Part shown: piece by piece, positions 25,901 to 33,316 of the stretch | Position numbering within the stretch: position 1 is the first letter of the stretch | How the letters are laid out: each line of letters begins with the position of its first letter | DNA from: Alphaproteobacteria bacterium HGW-Alphaproteobacteria-18 | GTDB taxonomy: Bacteria > Pseudomonadota > Alphaproteobacteria > Caulobacterales > Hyphomonadaceae | Direction of reading: 5' to 3' | NCBI GenBank assembly: GCA_002841155.1 | Contig: PHEH01000001.1 | Coordinates: 233,825-297,824 of the forward strand | DNA length: 64,000 nucleotides | Program-made: the position numbers and the translations under genes | The notes under the pieces: generated by a model | What the model saw: the letters and a program-made list of their open reading frames with translations, nothing else | What the model was told of the DNA's origin: nothing | Databases searched by the model: none

Positions 25901-26391
25901 AGGATGCGGCGGCGGTTCTGGGGCTTGGAGCCGATGAGTTCGGAGATCTGGCCCTGACGGACGAGGGCGGGGGAGTTGGCCCCGGTCGAGGCGTCGGCGA
26001 AGAGGAGCTGGATGTCCTTGCCGCGCACGCTGCGGCCGTTGATGCGGTAGCTGGAGCCGGCGCCGCGTTTCAGCTTGCGCTCGATTTCCAGAAGGTCGGC
26101 GCCGTTGAATTCGGGCGGGGCGGTGCGTTTGGAATTGTCGAGGACGAGGGTGACTTCGGCGGTTTCCCGCGAGGGGCGGGTGGAGGAGCCGGAGAAGATG
26201 AGGTCGTCCATCTCGCCGCCGCGCATGGCCTTCGCGGAGTTTGCCCCCATCGCCCAGCGCAGCGCTTCGAGGAGGTTTGACTTGCCGCAGCCATTGGGGC
26301 CGACAATGCCTGTCAGCCCCGGCTCGATCGGAACAGTCTGCGGGTCAACGAACGACTTGAAGCCGGCGATGCGGAGTTCAGTTATCTGCAT
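22930..26391 (-). CDS. smc: Chromosome segregation protein SMC
   Basis: The 1153-residue ATPase has the canonical five-part layout: N-terminal Walker A (GIVGPNGCGKSNLLEALRWA), coiled coil, hinge near residues 500-620 (PPVVERIRTRDGYEKAVAAA), coiled coil, and the C-terminal signature LMSGGEQALTASALIFAVFL with Walker B PICVLDEVDAPLDDANV. It condenses and aligns replicated chromosomes with ScpA/ScpB, which are not in the window. Long open frames on the opposite strand are shadows of its Ala/Glu-rich coiled coils. The DsbA-like gene starts just upstream, in the same direction. Confidence 0.97.
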   Translation of the reverse strand: MQITELRIAGFKSFVDPQTVPIEPGLTGIVGPNGCGKSNLLEALRWAMGANSAKAMRGGEMDDLIFSGSSTRPSRETAEVTLVLDNSKRTAPPEFNGADLLEIERKLKRGAGSSYRINGRSVRGKDIQLLFADASTGANSPALVRQGQISELIGSKPQNRRRILEEAAGIAGLNTRRHEAEQKLDAAEVNLQRLAEVSAEVERQLTSLKRQAAKARRYRRLSEEIHGLEALVAHLRWAEARQAAETARAQLEVSKRQVEDLSREDALRERERIEAGEGLAPLREAEMAAAGRLSQTRITLAKLETERRIAAEALGRLEAEAARLEEDFERETAGRAEADAALVHARNELAALPVEDEDTNKALEAEAQQALQAARARLSAAESAADEAQAHLSEVRARRRAAADTAAQQARRKTQLTAEVERLRSEMTGLEDAAIHVLRVRQAKNTEAEAEAALNDAERTVELAEAEILRAREAEAAAQPPQEQVSHNVRALEAEIAGLEKLLKRADAATSAPPVVERIRTRDGYEKAVAAALGDDISASTDKAAALYWGGANVTSLNLPIGAQPLSGYVEAPGELAARLAQCGLVSAADGPRLMGQLQPGQRLVSREGHLWRWDGFTRTPQAPVSAAARLEQQARLETARADLAPLQIDLIARTEALDAARKSRHQAEDALRRVRQLIGPAQKALSEARAFAAEEIQAAERASLRRDTGNEALTRAESELTAIAEAMSFATPLAADEEATLEAALSAARNDLTAARAAETESRGHLTDLTRGREQAAARRGALARDIDNWTARLASADERLSRLSERRADVAATALNARQRPQALNEEIDGLSRELDIFETERKAAADALAVKEAAIREADAAARRASAAASQAREALAGWKVKLETSEARLLEVVDVARTHFQRTPEGLLAIAEGNLDAETLGAFTPREAESRLDTLRRERDQLGGVNMNAEEEAEELESRLGVQIAERDDLTGAIAKLRQGVEALNAEGRERLIKAFEAVNEHFKALFTALFGGGQAELRLIDADDPLNAGLEIYAQPPGKKLGTLNLMSGGEQALTASALIFAVFLSRPAPICVLDEVDAPLDDANVDRFCNMLNEMRQRTDTRFVIITHNPVTMSRMDRLFGVTMREKGVSKLVSVDLAAAEELVAAE

Positions 26392-26409
26392 GCCGGGCTC
26401 TCATCGTTA

Positions 26410-27081
26410 TTACTGCGCGCCCATCTCGGCGAGTTTCGCGTCGATCCTTTTCGCAAAGCCTTCAGCGGTCGTGTAGTCGCCCTGGAAGTTATGCTTCACG
26501 CCATCAATGATGAAGGTTGGCGTGCCTTCAACGCCCCACTTCTCGGAAGTGGCGTAGGTGTCAGCGAGGGCCTTGCGGATTTCGGTATTTGCGAGGCAGG
26601 CGTCGAAAGCTTCCTTGTCGGCAATCCCGTGGCGTTGGCCGATGGCCCCGAGCGTGGTTTTCACGACGCCGTTCTGCGCGGCATACCGGATGCCATCCTG
26701 ATTCGCGAAGAGGTCGTCGAGCACGTCGAAGAACTTCTCCTCACCGGCGCAGCGCGCCATGGCATAGGCGGCCACATCAATCTCGTTCAGGGGATATTCG
26801 CGGAAGATGAACTTCACCTTGCCTGTGGAGATGAACTTTTCCTCGAGGGTCGGCTTCACAGTTTCGTGGAAATATTTGCAGGCCGGGCAGGTCGGGGATG
26901 CGTATTCGATGATCGTAAGGGGCGCATCTGCGCTGCCCATGATGTGGCCGAGTTCGCCGTCTGCATTTGTTGCCCCGCTGCCCTTTCCGGCTGAAGATGA
27001 GCTGTCGCCCGCCGCGCCACAGGCAACAAGTGCCAGCGCGGAGAACGCCACTACTGCGAAACGCCGGGAAAGGGTGAGCAT
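26410..27081 (-). CDS. DsbA-family thioredoxin-fold lipoprotein
   Basis: The 223-residue protein has a lipoprotein signal (LTLSRRFAVVAFSALALVAC) and a Ser/Gly-rich linker, then a DsbA/DsbG-type thioredoxin fold. The redox site CPAC lies in YASPTCPACKYFHE, the cis-Pro loop in VEGTPTFIIDG. This fits a periplasmic disulfide oxidase or isomerase. An ATG two codons upstream (27087) is possible; GAGG spacing favours 27081. It lies 18 bp before smc and is probably cotranscribed with it. GAGTC and a GTTTCCAAAC palindrome precede it (27107-27127). Confidence 0.88.
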   Translation of the reverse strand: MLTLSRRFAVVAFSALALVACGAAGDSSSSAGKGSGATNADGELGHIMGSADAPLTIIEYASPTCPACKYFHETVKPTLEEKFISTGKVKFIFREYPLNEIDVAAYAMARCAGEEKFFDVLDDLFANQDGIRYAAQNGVVKTTLGAIGQRHGIADKEAFDACLANTEIRKALADTYATSEKWGVEGTPTFIIDGVKHNFQGDYTTAEGFAKRIDAKLAEMGAQ

Positions 27082-27151
27082 GATCATAAGCCTCGCGTTA
27101 AGGAATGAGTCGCGCCGGTTTCCAAACGGTTAACGGGCCGGGCGATCCTGT

Positions 27152-27694
27152 TTACTCTGTGGCGGATAGCACAGCCTCGCCCAGCGCAACAATTGCCGCG
27201 CGCAGACGCGGATTGTCGATGGGATCTGCATGTGCGGCGACTTCGGCCTTTTCAGCCGGGGTAAGCGTGCGTGAGCGGCGACGGAATTCGCTGGGGCCAG
27301 TGCGGCGGACCTGTCCCTGAAGGATGCGGATGGAGGTGATATCGCCGCCGGCGGCGACCGACACACGCTGGCGGATGATTTCCGACTGGTGCTGGATCAT
27401 GGGCGCCGCCTGGGGCAGGACCATCAGCGTGAGGATACGGCCCTCCTTGGAGGCGGTGATTTTCTCCGGCTGGCACCAGCGCCATATCTGCTCGCCGACA
27501 ATCTGGCGCCAGTTGATCTGCATCTGCTTCAGCGGCGGCAGCTTCGCGGTGCCAGCCTTGCGGCCTACGCGCTCTGCCATCAGCCCCAGCGGCTTCATCG
27601 GCGCGCGCACGGGCCGGGCGCGCGAATAACGCAGCTTCACCTGCGCGCGCGCTTCTGCAATGGGATCAAGGCTCGTAAACTGGACCATGAACAT
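27152..27694 (-). CDS. DUF721 / DciA-like protein
   Basis: The 180-residue protein has the DUF721 core: LPPLKQMQINWRQIVGEQIW, then GRILTLMVLPQAAPMIQHQS and EIIRQRVSVAAGGDITSIRI. DUF721 includes DciA, which loads the replicative helicase DnaB. That role is family knowledge and is likely but not proven here. GTG at 27697 or ATG at 27688 could also start it. It is divergent from mutY and next to the DsbA-like gene and smc, a recurrent alphaproteobacterial order. Confidence 0.8.
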   Translation of the reverse strand: MFMVQFTSLDPIAEARAQVKLRYSRARPVRAPMKPLGLMAERVGRKAGTAKLPPLKQMQINWRQIVGEQIWRWCQPEKITASKEGRILTLMVLPQAAPMIQHQSEIIRQRVSVAAGGDITSIRILQGQVRRTGPSEFRRRSRTLTPAEKAEVAAHADPIDNPRLRAAIVALGEAVLSATE

Positions 27695-27733
27695 CACATT
27701 GCCCGGCTTCGTGCATAAGGGGAAGTTACACGC

Positions 27734-28777
27734 ATGACCCGGCGATCAGATTTCCGTGATCTTGCCCCCAGGCTGCTCGCCTGGTTTGACCGGCATGCCC
27801 GCGCATTGCCCTGGCGGGCGCCGATTGGCGTAGCCCGTGACCCCTACCGCGTATGGCTGGCGGAAATCATGTTGCAACAGACAACGGTGCCCCATGCGGC
27901 GCCTTATTTCGAAGCATTCACGCAGCGCTGGCCGGCGGTAGAGGACCTGGCCGCTGCGCCTGATGATGAGGTGATGCGAGCCTGGGCGGGGCTGGGATAT
28001 TATGCGCGGGCACGTAACCTGCTCAAATGTGCGCGGGAAGTCGCCGCGCGCGGCGGGTTCCCGCAAACATCGGCCGGCCTGCGCGACTTGCCGGGTATCG
28101 GTCCCTACACCGCAGGGGCGATCGCGGCGATTGCCTTTGGCGAACGTGAGGCGGCTGTCGATGGAAATGTCGACCGCGTATTTGCGCGTCTTCTCGCCCT
28201 CAAGGGAGACTGGGCGCAAGAAAAGAAACGCATTGCGGCAGAGGTCAGCGCGCTTGTTCCTGAGGAACGGCCTGGCGACTTTGCCGAGGCGCTGATGGAC
28301 CTTGGCGCAACAGTTTGCACGCCGGCAGCTCCCAACTGTATGATCTGTCCTCTGACTGAATTTTGTGCGGCGCGCGCCGAAGGGGCTCCGGATCGTTATC
28401 CGATCAAGCCTGCCAAGGTCGCCAAGCCTGTGCGTTATGGGCATGCCTGGGTGCACATGAAGAAGGGCAAGGTGTGGCTGGTCCGCCGCCCGCCCGAGGG
28501 ACTGCTGGGCGGGATGCTGGCATTGCCATCGGCGCTTTGGCAGGAAGGCAGTGCGGGGGTGGCTATGCCTCCCTCAGACGCAGACTGGCAGGAGGCCGGT
28601 GAAGTGCGCCATGTCTTTACACACTTCACGCTTCGGCTTGCTGTGTGGCACGCGGAAGTTTCCCGAAATCCCGCGGGAGAAGGTGTATGGGCAGACCCGG
28701 CCAAAGAAACGGGTCTGCCGACTGTTTTTGCAAAGGCGCTTGCACTGTCGACAGGCGGGAAGATCAGGCGCCGGTGA
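27734..28777 (+). CDS. mutY: A/G-specific adenine glycosylase
   Basis: The 347-residue protein removes A opposite 8-oxoguanine. Catalytic Glu44 lies in WLAEIMLQQT, the helix-hairpin-helix is LRDLPGIGPYTAGAIAAIAF, and the catalytic Asp is in VDGNVDRVF. The 4Fe-4S ligands are spaced C-x6-C-x2-C-x5-C (CTPAAPNCMICPLTEFC). A C-terminal MutT-like 8-oxoG recognition domain follows from about residue 235. It overlaps the convergent CSD-DUF1294 gene by 14 bp. Confidence 0.96.
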   Translation: MTRRSDFRDLAPRLLAWFDRHARALPWRAPIGVARDPYRVWLAEIMLQQTTVPHAAPYFEAFTQRWPAVEDLAAAPDDEVMRAWAGLGYYARARNLLKCAREVAARGGFPQTSAGLRDLPGIGPYTAGAIAAIAFGEREAAVDGNVDRVFARLLALKGDWAQEKKRIAAEVSALVPEERPGDFAEALMDLGATVCTPAAPNCMICPLTEFCAARAEGAPDRYPIKPAKVAKPVRYGHAWVHMKKGKVWLVRRPPEGLLGGMLALPSALWQEGSAGVAMPPSDADWQEAGEVRHVFTHFTLRLAVWHAEVSRNPAGEGVWADPAKETGLPTVFAKALALSTGGKIRRR

Positions 28778-29396
28778 AGGCGGCGATCTGAACGAAGGCC
28801 GCCATGTTGATGGCCACGCTCATCCAGAACAGTGTGCGGAAGGCTGGCTTCGTTGTCTTATGACGAAAGAGTTCCTGCGCAAGGATGGCGCCGGGCCATC
28901 CGCCCACGAGACCCACCATCAGGAGAATGGTTTCAGATACGCGCCATTGCTTGTGTTCGGCCGCGCGTTTGTCGAGTGCGTATCCGATGAAGCAGGCAAG
29001 GCTGGCCAAGCCGTAGACCGCAAACCAGCTGGGAGAAACCTGCGTTGTCATCGAGACGGCGATGGCGATGAACAGGAAAGCCGGGATGACCATTATGCGC
29101 GGTGTGCGCGAGATGATTTTACTCAGAAGGCTCGGTTTGACCGGAGGAGGGCGTATGGGGCGGATATCCGATGCGCGCAGGCGCCCGGCTTGATCCGTCT
29201 CTGTTTCATAGGAGTAGAGATGGCCCTCTTCGATGTGGCGTTCTTCCTTGGCAAAGGCGCGAATATGGGCGAAGGCATCGGGGCCACCGCCGACAGGTTT
29301 GAGAAAGCCGAAGCCGCGGGCCTCATTCCATCCGGAAAGGTGGCCCTCCTGACGGGGGGCGCTGTCCGCTGTGAGCGCGCGCGCGGGCTTGGTCAT
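28764..29396 (-). CDS. Cold-shock-domain / DUF1294 membrane protein
   Basis: Residues 15-75 of this 210-residue protein resemble a cold-shock domain ([20 protein letters not shown], with the RGFGF RNP-like motif, then AFAHIRAF). The rest is a DUF1294 membrane region with segments near 98-115, 122-142 and 188-208 and the hallmark [20 protein letters not shown] followed by [21 protein letters not shown] nucleic-acid-binding domain joined to a small membrane domain is known in this family, but its role is not. Its start overlaps the prfB stop (ATGA), so translation is coupled to release factor 2. Confidence 0.87.
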   Translation of the reverse strand: MTKPARALTADSAPRQEGHLSGWNEARGFGFLKPVGGGPDAFAHIRAFAKEERHIEEGHLYSYETETDQAGRLRASDIRPIRPPPVKPSLLSKIISRTPRIMVIPAFLFIAIAVSMTTQVSPSWFAVYGLASLACFIGYALDKRAAEHKQWRVSETILLMVGLVGGWPGAILAQELFRHKTTKPAFRTLFWMSVAINMAAFVQIAAFTGA

Positions 29397-30500
29397 GCTT
29401 CCTGTTCCTTGCTCACCGATGCGGCAAGCGCGGCAGAGAGAAAGCGATCAATGTCGCCGTCCAGAACGCCGGACGTATCAGATGTTTCAACCTCGGTGCG
29501 CAGATCCTTGACCATCTGGTAGGGCTGGAGCACGTAAGATCGGATCTGGTGGCCGAAGCCGATGGCGCTTTTGTCGGCATACTGAGCATCAGCGACGGCT
29601 TTACGTTTCTGCAACTCCAGTTCGTAGAGTTTCGAGCGCAGCATTTTCCAGGCTTCGTCGCGGTTCTGGTGTTGTGACCGGCCGGCCTGACACTGGACGA
29701 CAGTGTTGGTCGGGATGTGCGTGAGGCGCACGGCCGAGTCCGTCCGGTTGACGTGCTGGCCGCCCGCGCCGGAAGCGCGGTATGTATCTGTACGGACATC
29801 TGACGGGTTGATTTCGACATCGATCTTGTCGTCAATCACCGGTGATACGGCCACCGAGGAAAAGGATGTGTGCCGGCGGGCCGAGGAATCGAAGGGCGAG
29901 ATGCGCACCAGTCGGTGGACACCCTGTTCAGATTTCAGCCAGCCATAGGCGTTTTCGCCCTTGATCTGGAGGGTAGCGGATTTGATGCCCGCTTCCTCGC
30001 CTTCGCGCTCATCAAGCAGTTCGACAGCATAGCCGCGTTTTTCAGCCCAGCGGACATACATCCGGCGCAGGATAGAGGCCCAGTCCTGGCTTTCGGTGCC
30101 GCCTTCACCCGCATTGATCTGCAAGTAGCAGTCATTGCCGTCTGCTTCGCCCGAGAGGAGCGCTGCGAGTTCGGCTTCGGCGGCGCGCGTGGCGGCGCGG
30201 CGGAGCGAGGCTTCCAGGTCAGCCAGCATGCTGGCGTCGCCTTCGGCCAGTTCCATCAGTTCGGGCGCGTCTGCGACGTCCTTGTCCAGCGCCTGCACCA
30301 GCGCGATGCCATCGGCGAGCTTCTGGCGCTCGCGCATCATGGCCTGCGCTTCCTGCGGGTCGTCCCAGAAGTTGGGGCGTTCGGAAAGGGCAGTCAGTTC
30401 ATCCAGGCGTTTTGTGGCTGTATCCCAGTCAAAGACGCCTCCGTAGCAAGGCGGCGGAACTTTCGATCTTTTCGATCAGCGAGCGGATATCTGCGGACAT
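29393..30500 (-). CDS. prfB: Peptide chain release factor 2, programmed +1 frameshift
   Basis: RF2 ends translation at UGA and UAA. The gene starts at ATG 30500, reads 23 codons to CTT, and meets an in-frame TGA (30431-30429). Skipping one T gives CTT-GAC and the rest of a 368-residue protein. The anti-stop recognition tripeptide SPF is in [16 protein letters not shown] and the hydrolysis motif GGQ in [13 protein letters not shown]. The layout (internal GGAGG, three bases, CTTTGAC) is that of the known RF2 autoregulatory frameshift: low RF2 favours the shift and more RF2. Annotating only the downstream frame would lose about 53 N-terminal residues. Confidence 0.96.
30428..30444 (-). promoter_or_regulatory. 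prfB frameshift signal
   Basis: On the minus strand the sequence ACGGAGGCGTCTTTGAC holds an internal Shine-Dalgarno-like GGAGG, three bases, the slippery CTT, the stop TGA and the following C. Element order and spacing match the well-studied E. coli prfB site. Confidence 0.93.
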
Positions 30501-30595
30501 GATGAACCTTTTAGTGCCAGAAAATTGAAAGAAGCCGTGCTGCTGGGGCCCCTATAACCGGGCCGCCGTATGGGGTCAAAGCTGCGAGTGTCGCG

Positions 30596-33199
30596 TCAGA
30601 AAACGTCGCCGAGATCGGCGTCAGCTGTATCTTCCTCAACAGAAGACGAAGGATCGCGCGATGGCCCGCAAGAGCCGGAAATCGAGAGGCAATCTTCCAT
30701 ACTGTTAAATGCGGTCAGACCGGGCTCGGTGCCGGGGCGGAAGGCTTCATCGATGACGATGGCCGTGCCCGGTGTAGCGAGCGCGCCTGTTCGGGCATCG
30801 ATCTTAACAAGGCGCACGCCGGGCGGAATACGGAACGGTGTCGGCGGTTCCTTCTCCAGGGCTTTTTCCATGAAGTCAGTGAAAATCGGCACGGAGACAG
30901 AGCCACCAGCTTCGCCCTCGCCCAATGAACGGTTGTCATCGAAGCCGATGCGAATGCCGACGACGAGGTCTGGAGAGAAACCGACGAAGATGGCGTCACG
31001 GTAGTCGTCCGTGGTGCCTGTCTTGCCGGCGAGGGGCTTGCCAACGCGGAGGGCGCGGCGGGCGGTGCCGCGTTCGACGACGCCTTCAAGCATATGCGTC
31101 ACCTGATAGGCCACGATGGGATCGAGTACCTGCTCGCGTGTATCGGGCAGGGCGGGCGGTTCGCCCCCATTCCAGTCATCGGCATCGCAGCCTTCACAAG
31201 CGCGGGTGTCGTGCTTGTAGAGCGTGCGGCCATACCGGTCCTGTACCCGGTCAAGCAGGGTGGGGGTGACCAGCCGGCCGCCATTGACGAAGGCTGCATA
31301 GCCACGCGTCAGATCGATCATCGTGGTGTCACCCGCGCCAAGCGACATCGCGGCGTAAGGCGGCAGTTTCTGATACACGCCAAGGCGTTCTGAAAGATCA
31401 GACACGGACTGCATGCCGATGTCCTGGGCGACGCGCGCAGTTACCATGTTGAGCGATTTCTCAAGCGCGACACGCATGGTCACCATGCCGCCTGCCTGGC
31501 CGGCCGTGTAGTTTTTCGGTGCCCAGTATTTCTGCGTCGAGACATCAAACGAGACAAAGGGCGCATCGAGCAGGCGGCTCGCAGGCGTGTAGCCTTTTTC
31601 GAGCGCGGCGGCATAGACGAACGGCTTGAAGCTTGAGCCCGGCTGGCGTTTGGCCTGTGTGACCCGGTTGAAGCTCGACTTGAAGAAGGAATAGCCGCCT
31701 TGCATCGCCAGGATGCGGCCTGTGTGCGGGTCCAGCGCGATCAGAGAGCCATCGACCTCCGGCACCTGCCGCAGCGTGGCGTTACCGACCGGCACCATGA
31801 CCGGTTCCGGCGGGCCTTCTGCTTCCGCGTCAGCATCGCCGCCTTCCGTTGCGGCGGATGTGTCTGGTGTCGCGGTTGCGCCGTCCTTGGAAGGCTGGCG
31901 TTTGAACTCGGCGAGGATGACATGCCCGGCCTGAAGGCCCGGTTTGCCTTCTTCGGGCTTGTAGGTGGCCGCCCATTTCACTTCCTCTGCGGGCAGGCGA
32001 ATGCTTGCGCCGTCCGTCAAAAGCAGATCGGCGCCATTGGCTGAGACCGCAGTGACAAGCGCAGCTTCCCAAGCGCCGTAGCCACCTGGCAGATCCACAT
32101 CCTTCAGCGCGGAAGCGGCGTTCTCATCCACTGGAAGCGTTGCCAGTGGCCCGCGCCAGCCATGCCGGCGGTCATAGGCGACAAGGCCATTCTGGAGGGC
32201 TTCCTGGGCCGCCAGCTGCAAGCGCGTATCGATGGTCGAGCGAATGGAGAGGCCGCCCTGTTCGAGCGTGTCTTCGCCATAGGTCTTGATCAGTTCCCGG
32301 CGCAATTCCTGAACGAAGTAGGTGGCCGCAGCATATTCAGGGCCGCGCAGGCGCCGCGTGGTTGTCAGCGGGCGCGACCGCGCCTCGGTCGCTTCTTCAC
32401 GGGTGATGTAGCCATCCTCAACCATGCGGCTGAGTACGTAGTTGCGGCGCTCAAGCAGACGCTCGGGATTTGTGTAGGGATTCACGGCAGACGGCGCCTT
32501 GGCCAGCGACGCCAGGATAGCCGCTTCCGAAAGGTCAAGTTCTGGCAGTGATTTATTGAAATAGTTCAGCGCGGCAGAGGCGACGCCATAGGACTGTCCG
32601 CCCAGATAGATCTCATTGAGGTAGAGTTCGAGGATCTGTTCCTTCGTGAACTCCTTTTCCATGCGTTGGGCGACGATGGCTTCCTTCGCCTTGCGCTCGA
32701 TGTTCTGGTCGCGCGTCAGCAGCATGTTCTTGGCAACCTGCTGGGTGATGGTCGAGCCACCCTGCATGCCGCCCGAACCGGTCACCTTGTTCTTGGCCGT
32801 ATTCACGGCGCCGCGCGTGATGCCGACATAGTCGAGGCCATCATGGGTGAAGAAGTTCTTGTCCTCTGCTGAAACGAAGGCTTCGATCACGTGTCTGGGA
32901 ATAGATTCGTAGGGCACGAAGACGCGGTGTTGGCTGGCGAATTCGGCGATCAGGGCGCCGTCGCCGCCGTGAACCCGCGATGTGATCGGGGGTTCATACT
33001 GTTTCAGCTTCGCGATCGAGGGAACATCCCGGCCCAGGGCTGCGAAATAGACCCAGACCGCGATCAGGCCGATCACGCCGAGCACAAGGCCGAGAACCAC
33101 AAGCCGGCGCAGCCATTTCCAGAGCCCGTCATACTTGCCGGGTTCACGGTAAGGGTCGGGCTTCCGCGAGGGTTGGAATGTGGGCGGGGCGTCTGTCAT
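30596..33199 (-). CDS. mrcA: Penicillin-binding protein 1A
   Basis: The 867-residue bifunctional peptidoglycan synthase has a short cytoplasmic tail and membrane helix (VVLGLVLGVIGLIAVWVYFA). The GT51 transglycosylase has catalytic Glu in SAEDKNFFTHDGLD and GGSTITQQ. After an inserted OB-like segment with an acidic Ala/Thr/Asp linker (near residue 430) comes the transpeptidase domain: SSFK (active Ser), SLN and KTGT boxes. ATG at 33199 follows AAGG; a TTG two codons upstream is the alternative. It extends the cell wall. It is downstream of the TPR lipoprotein gene on the same strand, with a 117-bp gap. Confidence 0.95.
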   Translation of the reverse strand: MTDAPPTFQPSRKPDPYREPGKYDGLWKWLRRLVVLGLVLGVIGLIAVWVYFAALGRDVPSIAKLKQYEPPITSRVHGGDGALIAEFASQHRVFVPYESIPRHVIEAFVSAEDKNFFTHDGLDYVGITRGAVNTAKNKVTGSGGMQGGSTITQQVAKNMLLTRDQNIERKAKEAIVAQRMEKEFTKEQILELYLNEIYLGGQSYGVASAALNYFNKSLPELDLSEAAILASLAKAPSAVNPYTNPERLLERRNYVLSRMVEDGYITREEATEARSRPLTTTRRLRGPEYAAATYFVQELRRELIKTYGEDTLEQGGLSIRSTIDTRLQLAAQEALQNGLVAYDRRHGWRGPLATLPVDENAASALKDVDLPGGYGAWEAALVTAVSANGADLLLTDGASIRLPAEEVKWAATYKPEEGKPGLQAGHVILAEFKRQPSKDGATATPDTSAATEGGDADAEAEGPPEPVMVPVGNATLRQVPEVDGSLIALDPHTGRILAMQGGYSFFKSSFNRVTQAKRQPGSSFKPFVYAAALEKGYTPASRLLDAPFVSFDVSTQKYWAPKNYTAGQAGGMVTMRVALEKSLNMVTARVAQDIGMQSVSDLSERLGVYQKLPPYAAMSLGAGDTTMIDLTRGYAAFVNGGRLVTPTLLDRVQDRYGRTLYKHDTRACEGCDADDWNGGEPPALPDTREQVLDPIVAYQVTHMLEGVVERGTARRALRVGKPLAGKTGTTDDYRDAIFVGFSPDLVVGIRIGFDDNRSLGEGEAGGSVSVPIFTDFMEKALEKEPPTPFRIPPGVRLVKIDARTGALATPGTAIVIDEAFRPGTEPGLTAFNSMEDCLSISGSCGPSRDPSSSVEEDTADADLGDVF

Positions 33200-33316
33200 C
33201 TGCAAACCTTGCGGCGAATCATGGGCCAGAAGCCCAGTCTACTCTACGAGCGAGCGGGGTCGCACGCCTTTCCGGCTATACTAAGGCGCGCTGGTGGCGG
33301 GCAAAAGGGGGTGGTG

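Noticed and set aside
23374..26280. Several plus-strand open frames opposite smc (up to 450 codons)
   Set aside because: Low-complexity Gly/Ala/Phe products that arise from the GC-rich coiled-coil codons of smc.
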